Shown piece by piece: positions 17,130-25,516 of a stretch of 40,372 nt of DNA. The position numbers and the translations under genes were made by a program. The notes beneath the pieces were generated by a model. It was not told the DNA's origin and made no database searches. It saw only the letters and a list, made by a program, of their open reading frames with translations. This stretch comes from Lachnospiraceae bacterium (GTDB taxonomy: Bacteria > Bacillota > Clostridia > Lachnospirales > Lachnospiraceae): contig JAFXXN010000018.1 in the NCBI GenBank assembly GCA_017542245.1, forward strand, positions 1 to 40,372. Reading direction: 5' to 3'. Positions within the stretch are counted from its first letter, which is position 1; every line of letters starts with the position of its first letter.

Positions 17130-18007
17130 AGTTACTTATACTTACCGGAATGAGCGGCGCCGGCAAATCGAAAACCATGAAAATGCTTGAAGATAACGGT
17201 TTTTACTGCGTGGATAATCTCCCGACAAAGCTTTTGTCAAACTTTGTAGATATGATGCTGCAGATGGACGACTCTCCCAAGTACGTGGCTATAACGGCTG
17301 ATGCCAGAAACCCTCACATAGCAGAAGAATTAAGCGATGAGCTGGGAGAAGTTAAAAAGCTGACCGATGTAAGGGTACTTTATCTTGACAGTGAAGACGG
17401 CGTCCTGCTTAAGCGATATAAAGAGACCCGAAGGCTTCATCCCCTCATGGTTTTTGACAGTAAACTCGATCTTAACAGTGCTATCTCTGCAGAACGTAAT
17501 CAGTTAGAAAGTATAAGACAGATTTCCGATTATATCATTGATACATCATCTCTTTCCACCTCCGAGCTCAGAGAAAAACTACTTCAGGTTATAAGTGCGG
17601 AAAATGATGTAAGGATGCACTTAAACTTTGTGGCTTTCGGATATAAATACGGTATCCCTTCCGACGCAGATATAGTATTTGATGTCAGATGTCTTCCGAA
17701 CCCGTTCTATATTCCAGAGCTTAGAAACCTTACCGGAATGGATGTCCAGGTACGCGATTATGTCATGGCGCAAAATGACTCAAAAGCTCTTTATAAAAGG
17801 ATAGTCGATTATCTCGAATGCACTCTTCCCATGTATGAAAAAGAAGGGAAAGCCCAGCTGGTAGTAGGCTTAGGATGTACGGGCGGTCAGCACAGATCCC
17901 TTACTTTTGCCATACTTCTTTCGGAATATTTCTCTAAAAAAGGGTATATTACTCAAAAATGGTCAAGAGATAAGAACAAAAATGTGGCAGAGATATTGAG
18001 CCGGTAG
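17126..18007 (+). CDS. rapZ: RapZ/YvcJ family nucleotide-binding protein
   Basis: A 293-residue P-loop protein. Walker A is GMSGAGKS (about 8-15); CVDNLPTKLL, LHPLMVFDSKLDLNSAI and the C-terminal VGLGCTGGQHRSLTFA with conserved Cys/His/Arg are family hallmarks. RapZ is an RNA-binding adapter for glmZ decay in Escherichia coli; in Bacillus YvcJ has nucleotide-binding activity with an unclear role. In many Firmicutes it lies beside yvcK and whiA. Here it is instead translationally coupled to miaA through an ATGA overlap and is the last gene of the operon. A terminator follows. Confidence 0.92.
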   Translation: MKLLILTGMSGAGKSKTMKMLEDNGFYCVDNLPTKLLSNFVDMMLQMDDSPKYVAITADARNPHIAEELSDELGEVKKLTDVRVLYLDSEDGVLLKRYKETRRLHPLMVFDSKLDLNSAISAERNQLESIRQISDYIIDTSSLSTSELREKLLQVISAENDVRMHLNFVAFGYKYGIPSDADIVFDVRCLPNPFYIPELRNLTGMDVQVRDYVMAQNDSKALYKRIVDYLECTLPMYEKEGKAQLVVGLGCTGGQHRSLTFAILLSEYFSKKGYITQKWSRDKNKNVAEILSR

Positions 18008-18068
18008 GAAGTAGAAAAAAACATTAACGAGTTAAATAAACAGACAATAAACAGTAGACAGCAAAAGT

Positions 18069-18110
18069 GAGCAGGTAAGTCATAAAATCATGACTTACTT
18101 GCCCATTTTT
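18069..18110. terminator. Convergent terminator of rapZ, overlapping the end of the EAL gene
   Basis: A 15-bp stem with one mismatch and one wobble (arms 18069-18083 and 18090-18104) with a 6-nt loop, followed by ATTTTT on the plus strand and TTTT on the minus strand. The second arm encodes the last residues of the EAL protein, whose stop codon is at 18090-18088. Confidence 0.8.
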
Positions 18111-20373
18111 CAAAGTCTTCAACAGGCATTGGCTTTGCAAAATGATACCCCTGGAACAGATGGCAGCCCATCTCTGAAAGCATCTTGTATTGCTCAGCTG
18201 TTTCAACGCCCTCGGTAAGGGACTCAATCCCTAAATCATAGGTCATATTAAGTATATTACGAAGGATTTTTACAGATCTGTCTTCAGCTTCCGATTTTTC
18301 AAGGAAGCCCATGTCTATCTTTATTATATCAACAGGCATTTCTTTAAGCATGTTGAGCGAAGAATACCCGCTTCCGAAGTCGTCCATTTCAACCACAAAC
18401 CCGGCATCCTGGAATTTTTTAATGATTGCTATACTGTTCTCCGCATTTGTCATCATAACGGTTTCAGTAATCTCTATACGCAGTTTTACAGGCTCAATTC
18501 CAAATTCATCAACAAGATTTGTAATCTCCTGTACTACATCCATGAAATAAAAGTCCTTTGGAGATATGTTTATAGAAATAAAATAATCTTTGCCTTCTTT
18601 CTTCCATCGTGCTAAAGTCTCGCAGGCACATCTCCACATATGCTTGTCTATTTCAGCGATCATGCCGTTCTTTTCAAATACCGGAACAAATAACCCCGGT
18701 GACATAAATCCAATCTCCGGATGGTTCCATCTGACTAAAGCCTCCGCTCCTACCGCCTTTCCGTCGTTATTTACAATCGGCTGAAGGTAAGGAAGTATCT
18801 GTTTCTTTTTAATGGCGTTAGACAATTGCGAAGAAATACTCTGATCCCAAAGAACCTTTGATCTCATCTCCTCATCATAATACGATATGAAAACCTGATA
18901 GTTATCCTTTATAGATGAAAATGCCATTCTTGCCCTGTCCATCATGGTAGCTGCCTCTACCTCTGTTCCGTGAGGTATACGATATGCTCCCATATGTATC
19001 AGTACATTATGGCTTCTTGAGCCGGCGGTTACGCGGAAATGGGCCAAAGTATCAACAAATTTCTTTTCTTCAAACTCTGCTTCGGGCATAAATATTCCAA
19101 AAGTATCACCGACAATACGTCCGTAAATACAATCAGCTTCGAAATCCGATACAAGCGTCCTTATCTTATCCGCTATAGCCTTTAATACACAGTCTCCGAA
19201 AGTATTCCCGAAGACATCATTTATCATCTTAAAATTATTAACATTAAAATAGATTACCATGTAATCCGTATCCGAATTCGGCCGGTAAGTCTTATCTATG
19301 CAGTCAAAAAAATGTTCCCTCGTAAACAGATCCGTTAAAGCGTCATGCGTGGAATTATATATCTGCCTCTGTAGAGCGAGGTACTCAACCGTATTATCCC
19401 TGACACTTAAGAAGGAACCTGCATTCTTGGTTTCTGAATAAGGTACCGTATTCATCTCCAGGATATAATGTCTCGTTCCGAATATGGTATCAACGTCAAC
19501 ATTTGTTGTCCATTCCTCTTCCTCACGTTCAAGGCTTCCGAAAGTCTTTTCCAAAATTCCTTTTGCCAAAGCATAATCATTATCTTCTATCTCTACAAGC
19601 TTTGTACCTTTTTCGTTTGCCCAGATACATATTCCGTTCATATCAAAGAAAAACAATGCTTCAGGCATCTCCGAAGCCATACTCGCAAGCATTCTGTCGA
19701 GCAGACGCAAGGGTCTGTAATACAGTGCAAAATAAAAGATCAAAATACCGATAGCCGCAAATCCAATCATAGCTCTGTCGATCGGAGTCTTTGAGAAAAT
19801 ATAAAAGCTCTCCCAAATACCGCCGCATATCATGGCAAAAAGGATTATAACATAACGCTCTGCATATATACGTACAGACTTGATTATTTTTACAATGAAA
19901 ACAATAATAACCGCACCGAATATACTGTAATCGACAATACGGTGAAATGCCTGTCCGGCTTTGGCAATAATCCGGTAATAAACCGCAAACTCCATTTGCA
20001 TTTGTTCCGTTTCAAATGCATGACCAAAAATGGGATTTAACAATAGCTGAACCGCATCTATTGCAAGAATGGAATAAACAAAGATACCTAGAAGTTTATG
20101 CGGCCATTTGACATTACAATATTTTGCTGTAAATCCGATCAATGCAAACATGATCAGATCCATTCCCAGAAAATATATATAATAGCCTACGGTAGCAAAT
20201 AATTCATTTCCTGTACAGAGAATAATAAGATTTCCAAAAACCGGCGGGATAAAAGAAGACACAAGAAAAGCAACAGCCCCACTTATTGCCTTACGCGAAC
20301 GTTTTGCCAATAAAGTACAGACTGTCAGGATTATGATCAATATTGAGAATATAATAGCAACCCGAATCCTCAT
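18088..20373 (-). CDS. Membrane EAL-domain c-di-GMP phosphodiesterase with a degenerate GGDEF domain
   Basis: The N-terminal 230 residues carry about seven membrane helices. A PAS-like segment follows (about 230-330), then a GGDEF domain (about 340-500) with the signature changed to VGDTF, and an EAL domain (about 510-760). The EAL domain keeps GAEALVRWNHPE, ISINISPKDF, IEITETVMM, MDDFGSGYSSLN, KIDMGFL, EGVETAEQ and QGYHFAKPMP, so hydrolysis looks likely while cyclase activity looks lost. The ATG at 20382 abuts the AAAGG. The ATG at 20373 sits nine bases away and is preferred. The gene lies 125 bp downstream of hydF, so a separate promoter is possible. Confidence 0.9.
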   Translation of the reverse strand: MRIRVAIIFSILIIILTVCTLLAKRSRKAISGAVAFLVSSFIPPVFGNLIILCTGNELFATVGYYIYFLGMDLIMFALIGFTAKYCNVKWPHKLLGIFVYSILAIDAVQLLLNPIFGHAFETEQMQMEFAVYYRIIAKAGQAFHRIVDYSIFGAVIIVFIVKIIKSVRIYAERYVIILFAMICGGIWESFYIFSKTPIDRAMIGFAAIGILIFYFALYYRPLRLLDRMLASMASEMPEALFFFDMNGICIWANEKGTKLVEIEDNDYALAKGILEKTFGSLEREEEEWTTNVDVDTIFGTRHYILEMNTVPYSETKNAGSFLSVRDNTVEYLALQRQIYNSTHDALTDLFTREHFFDCIDKTYRPNSDTDYMVIYFNVNNFKMINDVFGNTFGDCVLKAIADKIRTLVSDFEADCIYGRIVGDTFGIFMPEAEFEEKKFVDTLAHFRVTAGSRSHNVLIHMGAYRIPHGTEVEAATMMDRARMAFSSIKDNYQVFISYYDEEMRSKVLWDQSISSQLSNAIKKKQILPYLQPIVNNDGKAVGAEALVRWNHPEIGFMSPGLFVPVFEKNGMIAEIDKHMWRCACETLARWKKEGKDYFISINISPKDFYFMDVVQEITNLVDEFGIEPVKLRIEITETVMMTNAENSIAIIKKFQDAGFVVEMDDFGSGYSSLNMLKEMPVDIIKIDMGFLEKSEAEDRSVKILRNILNMTYDLGIESLTEGVETAEQYKMLSEMGCHLFQGYHFAKPMPVEDFEKWASKS

Positions 20374-20498
20374 AGCTGACATCCTTTTCCCTGTCCAAAA
20401 ATCCTCTCCCTAAAACTACAACCTCTTTATCTTGAAAAATAGGTATAGTTATCCCTATAAGATATATATCGGTATAAACAGGAAAAAAGAATAGGTGT

Positions 20499-21713
20499 TT
20501 ATTGAAAAATTTTTATCGATCTGTCAAGAATTCCCTGAATATACGCTATAAGAATTCCATAATTGGTTACAGGTACGCCCTGGTCTGCGGCGCATTTTAT
20601 ACGATAGCCTATCTCCCTCTCGTTAAGCATGCATCCGCCGCAATGGATAACAGCTTTATATTTTCCGAGATCATCCGGGAATTCATATCCGGAGCAGGTG
20701 TCAAAGCTCACTTCAAACCCAAGTTTTGCCTTAAGCCAGTTAGGAATTTTTACCGTGCCAATATCATTACACTGTCTGTGGTGGGTACATCCTTCGGCAA
20801 TCAAAACCTTATCTGAAGGCTTAAGACTTTTTATTGCCTCAATCCCTTTTAAGGCACTGTCAAGATATCCCTTATATCGTGCAAGAAGAATAGAAAATGA
20901 TGTAAGAAGAACATTCTCGGGAACTATTTCTGCACATGCTTTAAAAACCTGACTGTCGGTAATGACCAGTCCTGGATTATTCTTTAATGCTTCAAGAGCA
21001 CTTCCAAGCTCATCAGTCTGAACACACAGTGCCATAGCATGCTCATCAAGAATATCCCTTATCATCTGTACCTGTGGAAGAATAAGCCTTCCTTTAGGTG
21101 CTGCTACATCCTGAGGCATAACCAGTACCAGCATATCCTTAGGTGAAATGAGATCGGCGACAAGCCTTCTGCCTGACGTTTCAGGTTTCATGGAGCCTAT
21201 AAGTTCTTTAAGTTCATATATATTAGTCTTTTCAGAAGAAGAAACAGCTATACACGGACAACTGTTATCCCCTGTCATCTGTCTGAACGAGGCTGTCAGT
21301 TCCAGTGCATCCGTTGACGAAGCATCGCATTTATTAAGCACAACAATAAAAGGGATATTTTTCTGCTTAAGCTTATTATATATCTCTATGTCATCCTGTA
21401 CTATTCCGGAAAGCATGTCTATTACCAGGATTCCTATATCTGTCTTGTTCATAACCTGACCGGTTCTTAAGACTCTTAGACTTCCAAGCTCTCCCTCATC
21501 GTCATAACCCGGAGTATCGATAATAACTACCGGTCCTAAAGGAAGCAGTTCCATAGATTTATAGACCGGATCGGTCGTGGTTCCTTTTACCTCCGAAACT
21601 ATAGCCATCTCCTGCCCGGTTACTGCATTTACCAAGCTTGACTTTCCTGCATTTCTTCTGCCAAAAAAGCCGATATGTATCCTGTCGGCTCTTACCGTAT
21701 CATTTAAACTCAT
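20499..21713 (-). CDS. hydF: [FeFe]-hydrogenase H-cluster maturation GTPase HydF
   Basis: Scaffold for the di-iron site of [FeFe]-hydrogenase. The GTPase domain has G1 GRRNAGKSS, G2 around TTTDPVYK, G3 DTPG and G4 NKCD. The C-terminal iron-sulfur domain shows CTHH and HCGGC, the family's CxH...HCxxC cluster ligands. The ATG at 21713 has GGAG six bases upstream; a frame extension to TTG 21725 would overlap that site. It starts 17 bases after the RsbW-like gene, so it is probably the third gene of that operon. hydE, hydG and the hydrogenase are not in the window. Confidence 0.95.
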   Translation of the reverse strand: MSLNDTVRADRIHIGFFGRRNAGKSSLVNAVTGQEMAIVSEVKGTTTDPVYKSMELLPLGPVVIIDTPGYDDEGELGSLRVLRTGQVMNKTDIGILVIDMLSGIVQDDIEIYNKLKQKNIPFIVVLNKCDASSTDALELTASFRQMTGDNSCPCIAVSSSEKTNIYELKELIGSMKPETSGRRLVADLISPKDMLVLVMPQDVAAPKGRLILPQVQMIRDILDEHAMALCVQTDELGSALEALKNNPGLVITDSQVFKACAEIVPENVLLTSFSILLARYKGYLDSALKGIEAIKSLKPSDKVLIAEGCTHHRQCNDIGTVKIPNWLKAKLGFEVSFDTCSGYEFPDDLGKYKAVIHCGGCMLNEREIGYRIKCAADQGVPVTNYGILIAYIQGILDRSIKIFQ

Positions 21714-21730
21714 GTTTTTCTCCAAAAGCC

Positions 21731-22138
21731 TTAAATCTGTTTATTTATCGTCAGGATGTTTTTTCCGTCCTCACGTCTGTATTTCATACCGTCCATGCTC
21801 TTTTTTACCATATATATACCGAGACCGCCTATCTGTCGCTCCTGCGCCGAAAGAGTAACATCCGGATCTTCCTTTGCTGTAGGGTCAAAAGGCTTCCCGC
21901 TGTCCGTAAGAGTTATCACTGCCTGTTTAGGCTCTCCTTCAAAATCTATGCTTACGGTTACCATTCCAACCTCGGGGGTATATGCATAATGTGCAACATT
22001 TACATAAAGCTCCTCAACCGCTACATCTATCTGCATCTGGATTTTCATACCGCAATCGGCACTTTCAAGTTCTCCGTCAATGAAATCAAGAACATTCTGC
22101 AGATTTTCAATTTTAGCTTCTATCGTTAATTCTTTCAT
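21731..22138 (-). CDS. RsbW/SpoIIAB-like anti-sigma ATPase (HATPase_c)
   Basis: A 135-residue GHKL ATPase. The N box EELYVNVAHYAY, G1 DSGKPFDP and the G2 loop GGLGIYMVKKSMDG are clear. Such proteins are serine kinases that bind a sigma factor or a STAS-domain antagonist. There is no STAS gene and no sigma gene beside it. The neighbour is a PP2C phosphatase, eight bases upstream, so they likely form a partner-switching module. GAGG lies six bases before the ATG. The unseen partner is elsewhere or absent. Confidence 0.9.
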   Translation of the reverse strand: MKELTIEAKIENLQNVLDFIDGELESADCGMKIQMQIDVAVEELYVNVAHYAYTPEVGMVTVSIDFEGEPKQAVITLTDSGKPFDPTAKEDPDVTLSAQERQIGGLGIYMVKKSMDGMKYRREDGKNILTINKQI

Positions 22139-22146
22139 TGTCTACC

Positions 22147-24315
22147 TCATTCATTTCCGAAATAGTTAAAGCACAGCATTGTAATATCGTCAAACTGCGG
22201 TGCATCTGCCACAAATTCCTCTATAGAGTCCATAACATTCTCAAGAATCTTGCTCGGTTTAGCGCCGGATTCTCTGTTAAGGCTCTTTAACATTCTCTCG
22301 CTTCCGAACAGTTCGTTATCCGCATTTGTTGCCTCTGCTACACCGTCGGTATAAACAAAGAATGCATCCCCTGGTTTAAGTTCAAATTCATGCTGTCTGA
22401 ACGGTATTCCCGGCATAACGGCAAGTGCAGGTGAATGCTTATATTCAACCAGTTCAAACTGACCATCCTTACGTTTTAAGGCAGGGTGTTCATGCCCCGC
22501 ATTTGCGGCAAGTCCTTTACCTGTAGTTAAATCTATTATCGCCATCCAAACGGTAACAAACAGTTCTGCCTCATTTCCCTCACATAGCTGGTCATTTACA
22601 TCCGCCAATATTTCAGAAGGTGTTCCACCCATCTGTGCTCTATTCTTTAACAGCGTTTTTGCAATTACCATAAACAGTGCTGCCGGAACTCCCTTGCCGG
22701 ATACATCCGCCATCACTATGGCCAAATTATTCTCATCTACAAGGAAGAAGTCATAGAAATCACCGCCAACCTCTTTTGCGGGGTTCATTGAAGCAAACAG
22801 ATCAAATTCGTTCCTGCCAGGGAACGGAGGGAATATCCTCGGAAGCATATCAGCCTGTATCTGCGTAGCTACATTAAGCTCGGCTCCGATCCTTTCTTTC
22901 TCAGCGGTAACCCTTGTTATCTCTTTAATATATTCTTTGGTTTTCTGAGAAAGAGCAGAAAAGCTTTCCGCAAGAACCTGGATTTCGTCCTTGGTCTTGT
23001 ATACCTTTTCCATTTCAAAATCCAGATTGTCTCCGTTTATCTCTGAAACCTTTTGAGCCATGATATTTATCGGCTTTACTATCTTCTTTGCAAGTACTAA
23101 CGCACTAAGAGTTCCGAACACAAGGATGATTATGAGCAGGATCAATATCATCCTCTTGGAGTTACCGTAACTATCCTCAAAGGAAGCTACCGCCTCATCG
23201 TTTATCTTCTCATAACTCTCCATCATGTTTTGCGCCGGAATATCGGTAATATCTTTATCCACAACCGAAACAACTGCCCACCCAACGGTAGACATAACTG
23301 AGCCGGACATATAATACTGTTTTCCGTCAACAGTTATCATCCTTACATCTGTATTACCGCTTAATGCATCTTTAATAAATCCGGCAAGTTCTGTATTCTC
23401 ATTTGTTCTTAAGTCAACGACATCTTCAAACTCCTTTACACTGAAAATACCGGTCTTCTCAGGTGAAAATATAATATTACCGTCATTGTTTATAATAAAT
23501 ATGAATGATCCGTTACTGTTGGAAGATTCAACGGCTGCCTCCACGTTGTCTAAGAAAAGATCTGCACCGACAACAGCCACCAGCTTTCCTTTTACATAAA
23601 CAGGCAGTGCACAAACAATACCTGTCTTTCCGGTAAATGAATCCCTCTCAACATCCGAAAAATAGATATCTCCCTTTGCTTCAGCTCCCTGATACCATGG
23701 TCTGTCCGAAGGCATGATATGAATGGCATTTCCGTCCTCATCAAATTTAGCGGAAGGCCTATCGTCAGCCATTATCGTAATACCGTCATAGGTAGATATA
23801 AAACTCGAACTTATGTTAGCGGCTTTATACATTGAGCACATCATATCCGAAAGATTGCCCAGAAGTCCTATCTTATCTGTCACGGCAAGAGCCTGAATAT
23901 TTACCTTTTCTCCATACATAAGCTGGGCTGTGACAGCTCCGTCATCTTTTGGATCGGGATCCTTTACCGCTATCCTGGGATAAGAAGCAGGATCCTCCAA
24001 AAGCTTTTTTGCATAATCTCCGAGCATCCTCACCTGAACTTCAACCTCATAGAAAAGTCCATTGGCAATATATGCCTTTAACAATGTAGACTCGCTAAGG
24101 CTGGAATTAACTACTGAACTCATGGTATTGGATGCGATAGAGTTCATGGATTCCTTCTGTTTTTGATTTGTCTCCTGTGTTAATTTCGAAAGGTTATTTG
24201 ACTGATAGTAGCTGACGGCTCCAAACGCCAACACTACGATCACAATAGTAATAACGACCAGATTAAAAATCTTGGTCTCAATTCCGCCGATTATAAATTT
24301 CCCAAACTGTTTCAT
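22147..24315 (-). CDS. Membrane sensor with a PP2C (SpoIIE/RsbU-like) serine phosphatase domain
   Basis: A 722-residue protein. TM1 is about 17-38. A dCache-like extracellular sensor follows (about 45-380, with GVVCALPVYVKGKLVAVVGADL-type features), then TM2 (about 389-411), a HAMP-like linker and coiled coil, and PP2C at about 490-720 (EVGGDFYDFF, MADVSGKGVPAALFM, FVYTDGVAEATN, FDDITMLCF). The conserved metal-binding Asp/Gly residues are present, so it should dephosphorylate a phosphoserine protein such as a STAS antagonist. The gene leads the operon with the RsbW-like gene and hydF. AAGGAGT lies eight bases before the ATG. A copy of the 47-bp hairpin repeat lies upstream. Confidence 0.92.
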   Translation of the reverse strand: MKQFGKFIIGGIETKIFNLVVITIVIVVLAFGAVSYYQSNNLSKLTQETNQKQKESMNSIASNTMSSVVNSSLSESTLLKAYIANGLFYEVEVQVRMLGDYAKKLLEDPASYPRIAVKDPDPKDDGAVTAQLMYGEKVNIQALAVTDKIGLLGNLSDMMCSMYKAANISSSFISTYDGITIMADDRPSAKFDEDGNAIHIMPSDRPWYQGAEAKGDIYFSDVERDSFTGKTGIVCALPVYVKGKLVAVVGADLFLDNVEAAVESSNSNGSFIFIINNDGNIIFSPEKTGIFSVKEFEDVVDLRTNENTELAGFIKDALSGNTDVRMITVDGKQYYMSGSVMSTVGWAVVSVVDKDITDIPAQNMMESYEKINDEAVASFEDSYGNSKRMILILLIIILVFGTLSALVLAKKIVKPINIMAQKVSEINGDNLDFEMEKVYKTKDEIQVLAESFSALSQKTKEYIKEITRVTAEKERIGAELNVATQIQADMLPRIFPPFPGRNEFDLFASMNPAKEVGGDFYDFFLVDENNLAIVMADVSGKGVPAALFMVIAKTLLKNRAQMGGTPSEILADVNDQLCEGNEAELFVTVWMAIIDLTTGKGLAANAGHEHPALKRKDGQFELVEYKHSPALAVMPGIPFRQHEFELKPGDAFFVYTDGVAEATNADNELFGSERMLKSLNRESGAKPSKILENVMDSIEEFVADAPQFDDITMLCFNYFGNE

Positions 24316-24416
24316 TTATGTTACTCCTTATCTCAGAGCATTTTTTTATTTTCATATTTTAATATATCAAAAATCACAATATTTTACAACTGATTTTTTG
24401 TCACCATCATTCGTCG

Positions 24417-24463
24417 ATGTCACCTCGAAAACGCCTTCAGCGTTTCCTCGGTAACAAAATGAT
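24417..24463. repeat. Dispersed 47-bp hairpin repeat, copy 2
   Basis: Matches copy 1 (12757-12803) at 43 of 47 positions, with the same AAACGC-N5-GCGTTT core. It lies about 100 bases upstream of the PP2C gene, between it and the rnf terminator. Confidence 0.8.
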
Positions 24464-24473
24464 ACTTATCGCA

Positions 24474-24509
24474 CAAAAAAAGGAAGCCATATGTTTCCAT
24501 ATAACTCCC
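24474..24509 (-). terminator. Rho-independent terminator of the rnf operon
   Basis: On the minus strand a 12-bp stem (arms 24509-24498 and 24493-24482, three G-U wobbles) closes a GAAA tetraloop and is followed by seven T residues. It lies 36 bases after the rnfB stop codon. Confidence 0.88.
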
Positions 24510-24544
24510 TGATTCCGCATTATTAACCAATTGCCGGCTTTTCA

Positions 24545-25360
24545 TTATCTTACAATTATTATCTTTCTCGGACATTTCTCGGCACACTTGCCGCAGCCTA
24601 CACACTTCTCATAGTCGATATGTGCCAGATTGTTTTCTACTGTAATGGCTCCTGCCTGACACTGCTTTGCACATAGACCGCATCCTATACAGCCTGCCGT
24701 ACAGAATACTCTGGTGTCCTTGCCCTTGTCTTTTGAGTTACAGCCTACCGCATACTTAGAGGTTACGGGGCGAAGCTCTATAAGATGGTTAGGACATGTC
24801 CTGGTACATACGCCGCAGCCGGTACACTTGTCAGTATCAACAAATGCTACACCGTTTACGATATGGATAGCATCAAATTTACATACGCTTACACAGCTGC
24901 CATATCCCATACATCCGTATACACATTCCTTCTCGCCATGTCCGGGGATAAGAGCAAGTTTTCTGCAATCAGCAATACCCTGATATCTGTATTTTACAGT
25001 TGTCTTGTCACAGGTTCCGCTGCACTTTACATATGCTGCCATCTTTACGGTCTCAACCGCATCGGTTCCCATAATGGCTGCTATATCGGCATGACGTCCG
25101 CCAGGGCACTGGTTTATGGCTGCATCACCCTTTACTATAGCCTCAGCACAGGCATCACAGCCTGCGAATCCACAGCCGCCACAGTTACTGCCGGGAAGGC
25201 ATTCCCTTACAAGTCCAACTCTTTCATCGGTTTCTACAGCAAATTTCTTAGCTGCCACTCCCAGAAGAAGACCGATAATAAGACCTACGCCTCCGACTAC
25301 TCCACCGGCTATCAGGACACCGTTTATATTAAAGGCCAAAAACATGGTTAGATAACTCAT
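24545..25360 (-). CDS. rnfB: Rnf complex subunit RnfB (iron-sulfur electron input)
   Basis: The 271-residue subunit has an N-terminal membrane helix (about 8-32), then the CxxCxxxxC cluster LPGSNCGGCGFAGCDAC. A run of ferredoxin-like CxxCxxC motifs follows: CVYGCMGYGSC, CTGCGVCTRTCP, CTAGCIGCGLC and CVGCGKCAEKCP. Electrons probably enter from reduced ferredoxin. The frame extends to 25426, but the ATG at 25360 is preceded by AAAGG and AGGAATGG and fits the hydrophobic N-terminus of the family. It is the last gene of the operon. The 156-bp gap to rnfA is unusually long and contains a hairpin repeat. Confidence 0.95.
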   Translation of the reverse strand: MSYLTMFLAFNINGVLIAGGVVGGVGLIIGLLLGVAAKKFAVETDERVGLVRECLPGSNCGGCGFAGCDACAEAIVKGDAAINQCPGGRHADIAAIMGTDAVETVKMAAYVKCSGTCDKTTVKYRYQGIADCRKLALIPGHGEKECVYGCMGYGSCVSVCKFDAIHIVNGVAFVDTDKCTGCGVCTRTCPNHLIELRPVTSKYAVGCNSKDKGKDTRVFCTAGCIGCGLCAKQCQAGAITVENNLAHIDYEKCVGCGKCAEKCPRKIIIVR

Positions 25361-25487
25361 ATCCTTTCCATTCCTTTCATGTATATCAGAGACAATTCCC
25401 TGATTCTGTGATTCATAAAGATCCATCGTTTATGTTAATGCCACAAAGAGGCATTTACTTGGTCTCTTGATGACACTTTTGTTTTTT

Positions 25488-25513
25488 CAATCAGAGAACC
25501 GTCCCTCTGATTG
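25488..25513. repeat. REP-like hairpin between rnfA and rnfB
   Basis: A perfect 9-bp inverted repeat CAATCAGAG / CTCTGATTG surrounds the 8-base loop AACCGTCC, immediately downstream of the rnfA stop codon. Nearby is TGACACTTTTG (25471-25481). It has no T-run in the rnf direction and is not a terminator. The AGAACCGTCCC word resembles short dispersed palindromic elements reported in Clostridia, from memory only. Confidence 0.55.
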
Positions 25514-25516
25514 ATT

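Noticed and set aside
24420-24605. A 61-codon minus-strand frame overlapping the end of rnfB and the rnf terminator
   Set aside because: It overlaps rnfB in another frame, runs through the terminator stem and the dispersed 47-bp repeat, and has no good ribosome site.
24785-25351. Long open frames on the plus strand inside rnfB
   Set aside because: They are on the opposite strand of a gene with complete cluster motifs and have no ribosome sites; they are coding shadows.
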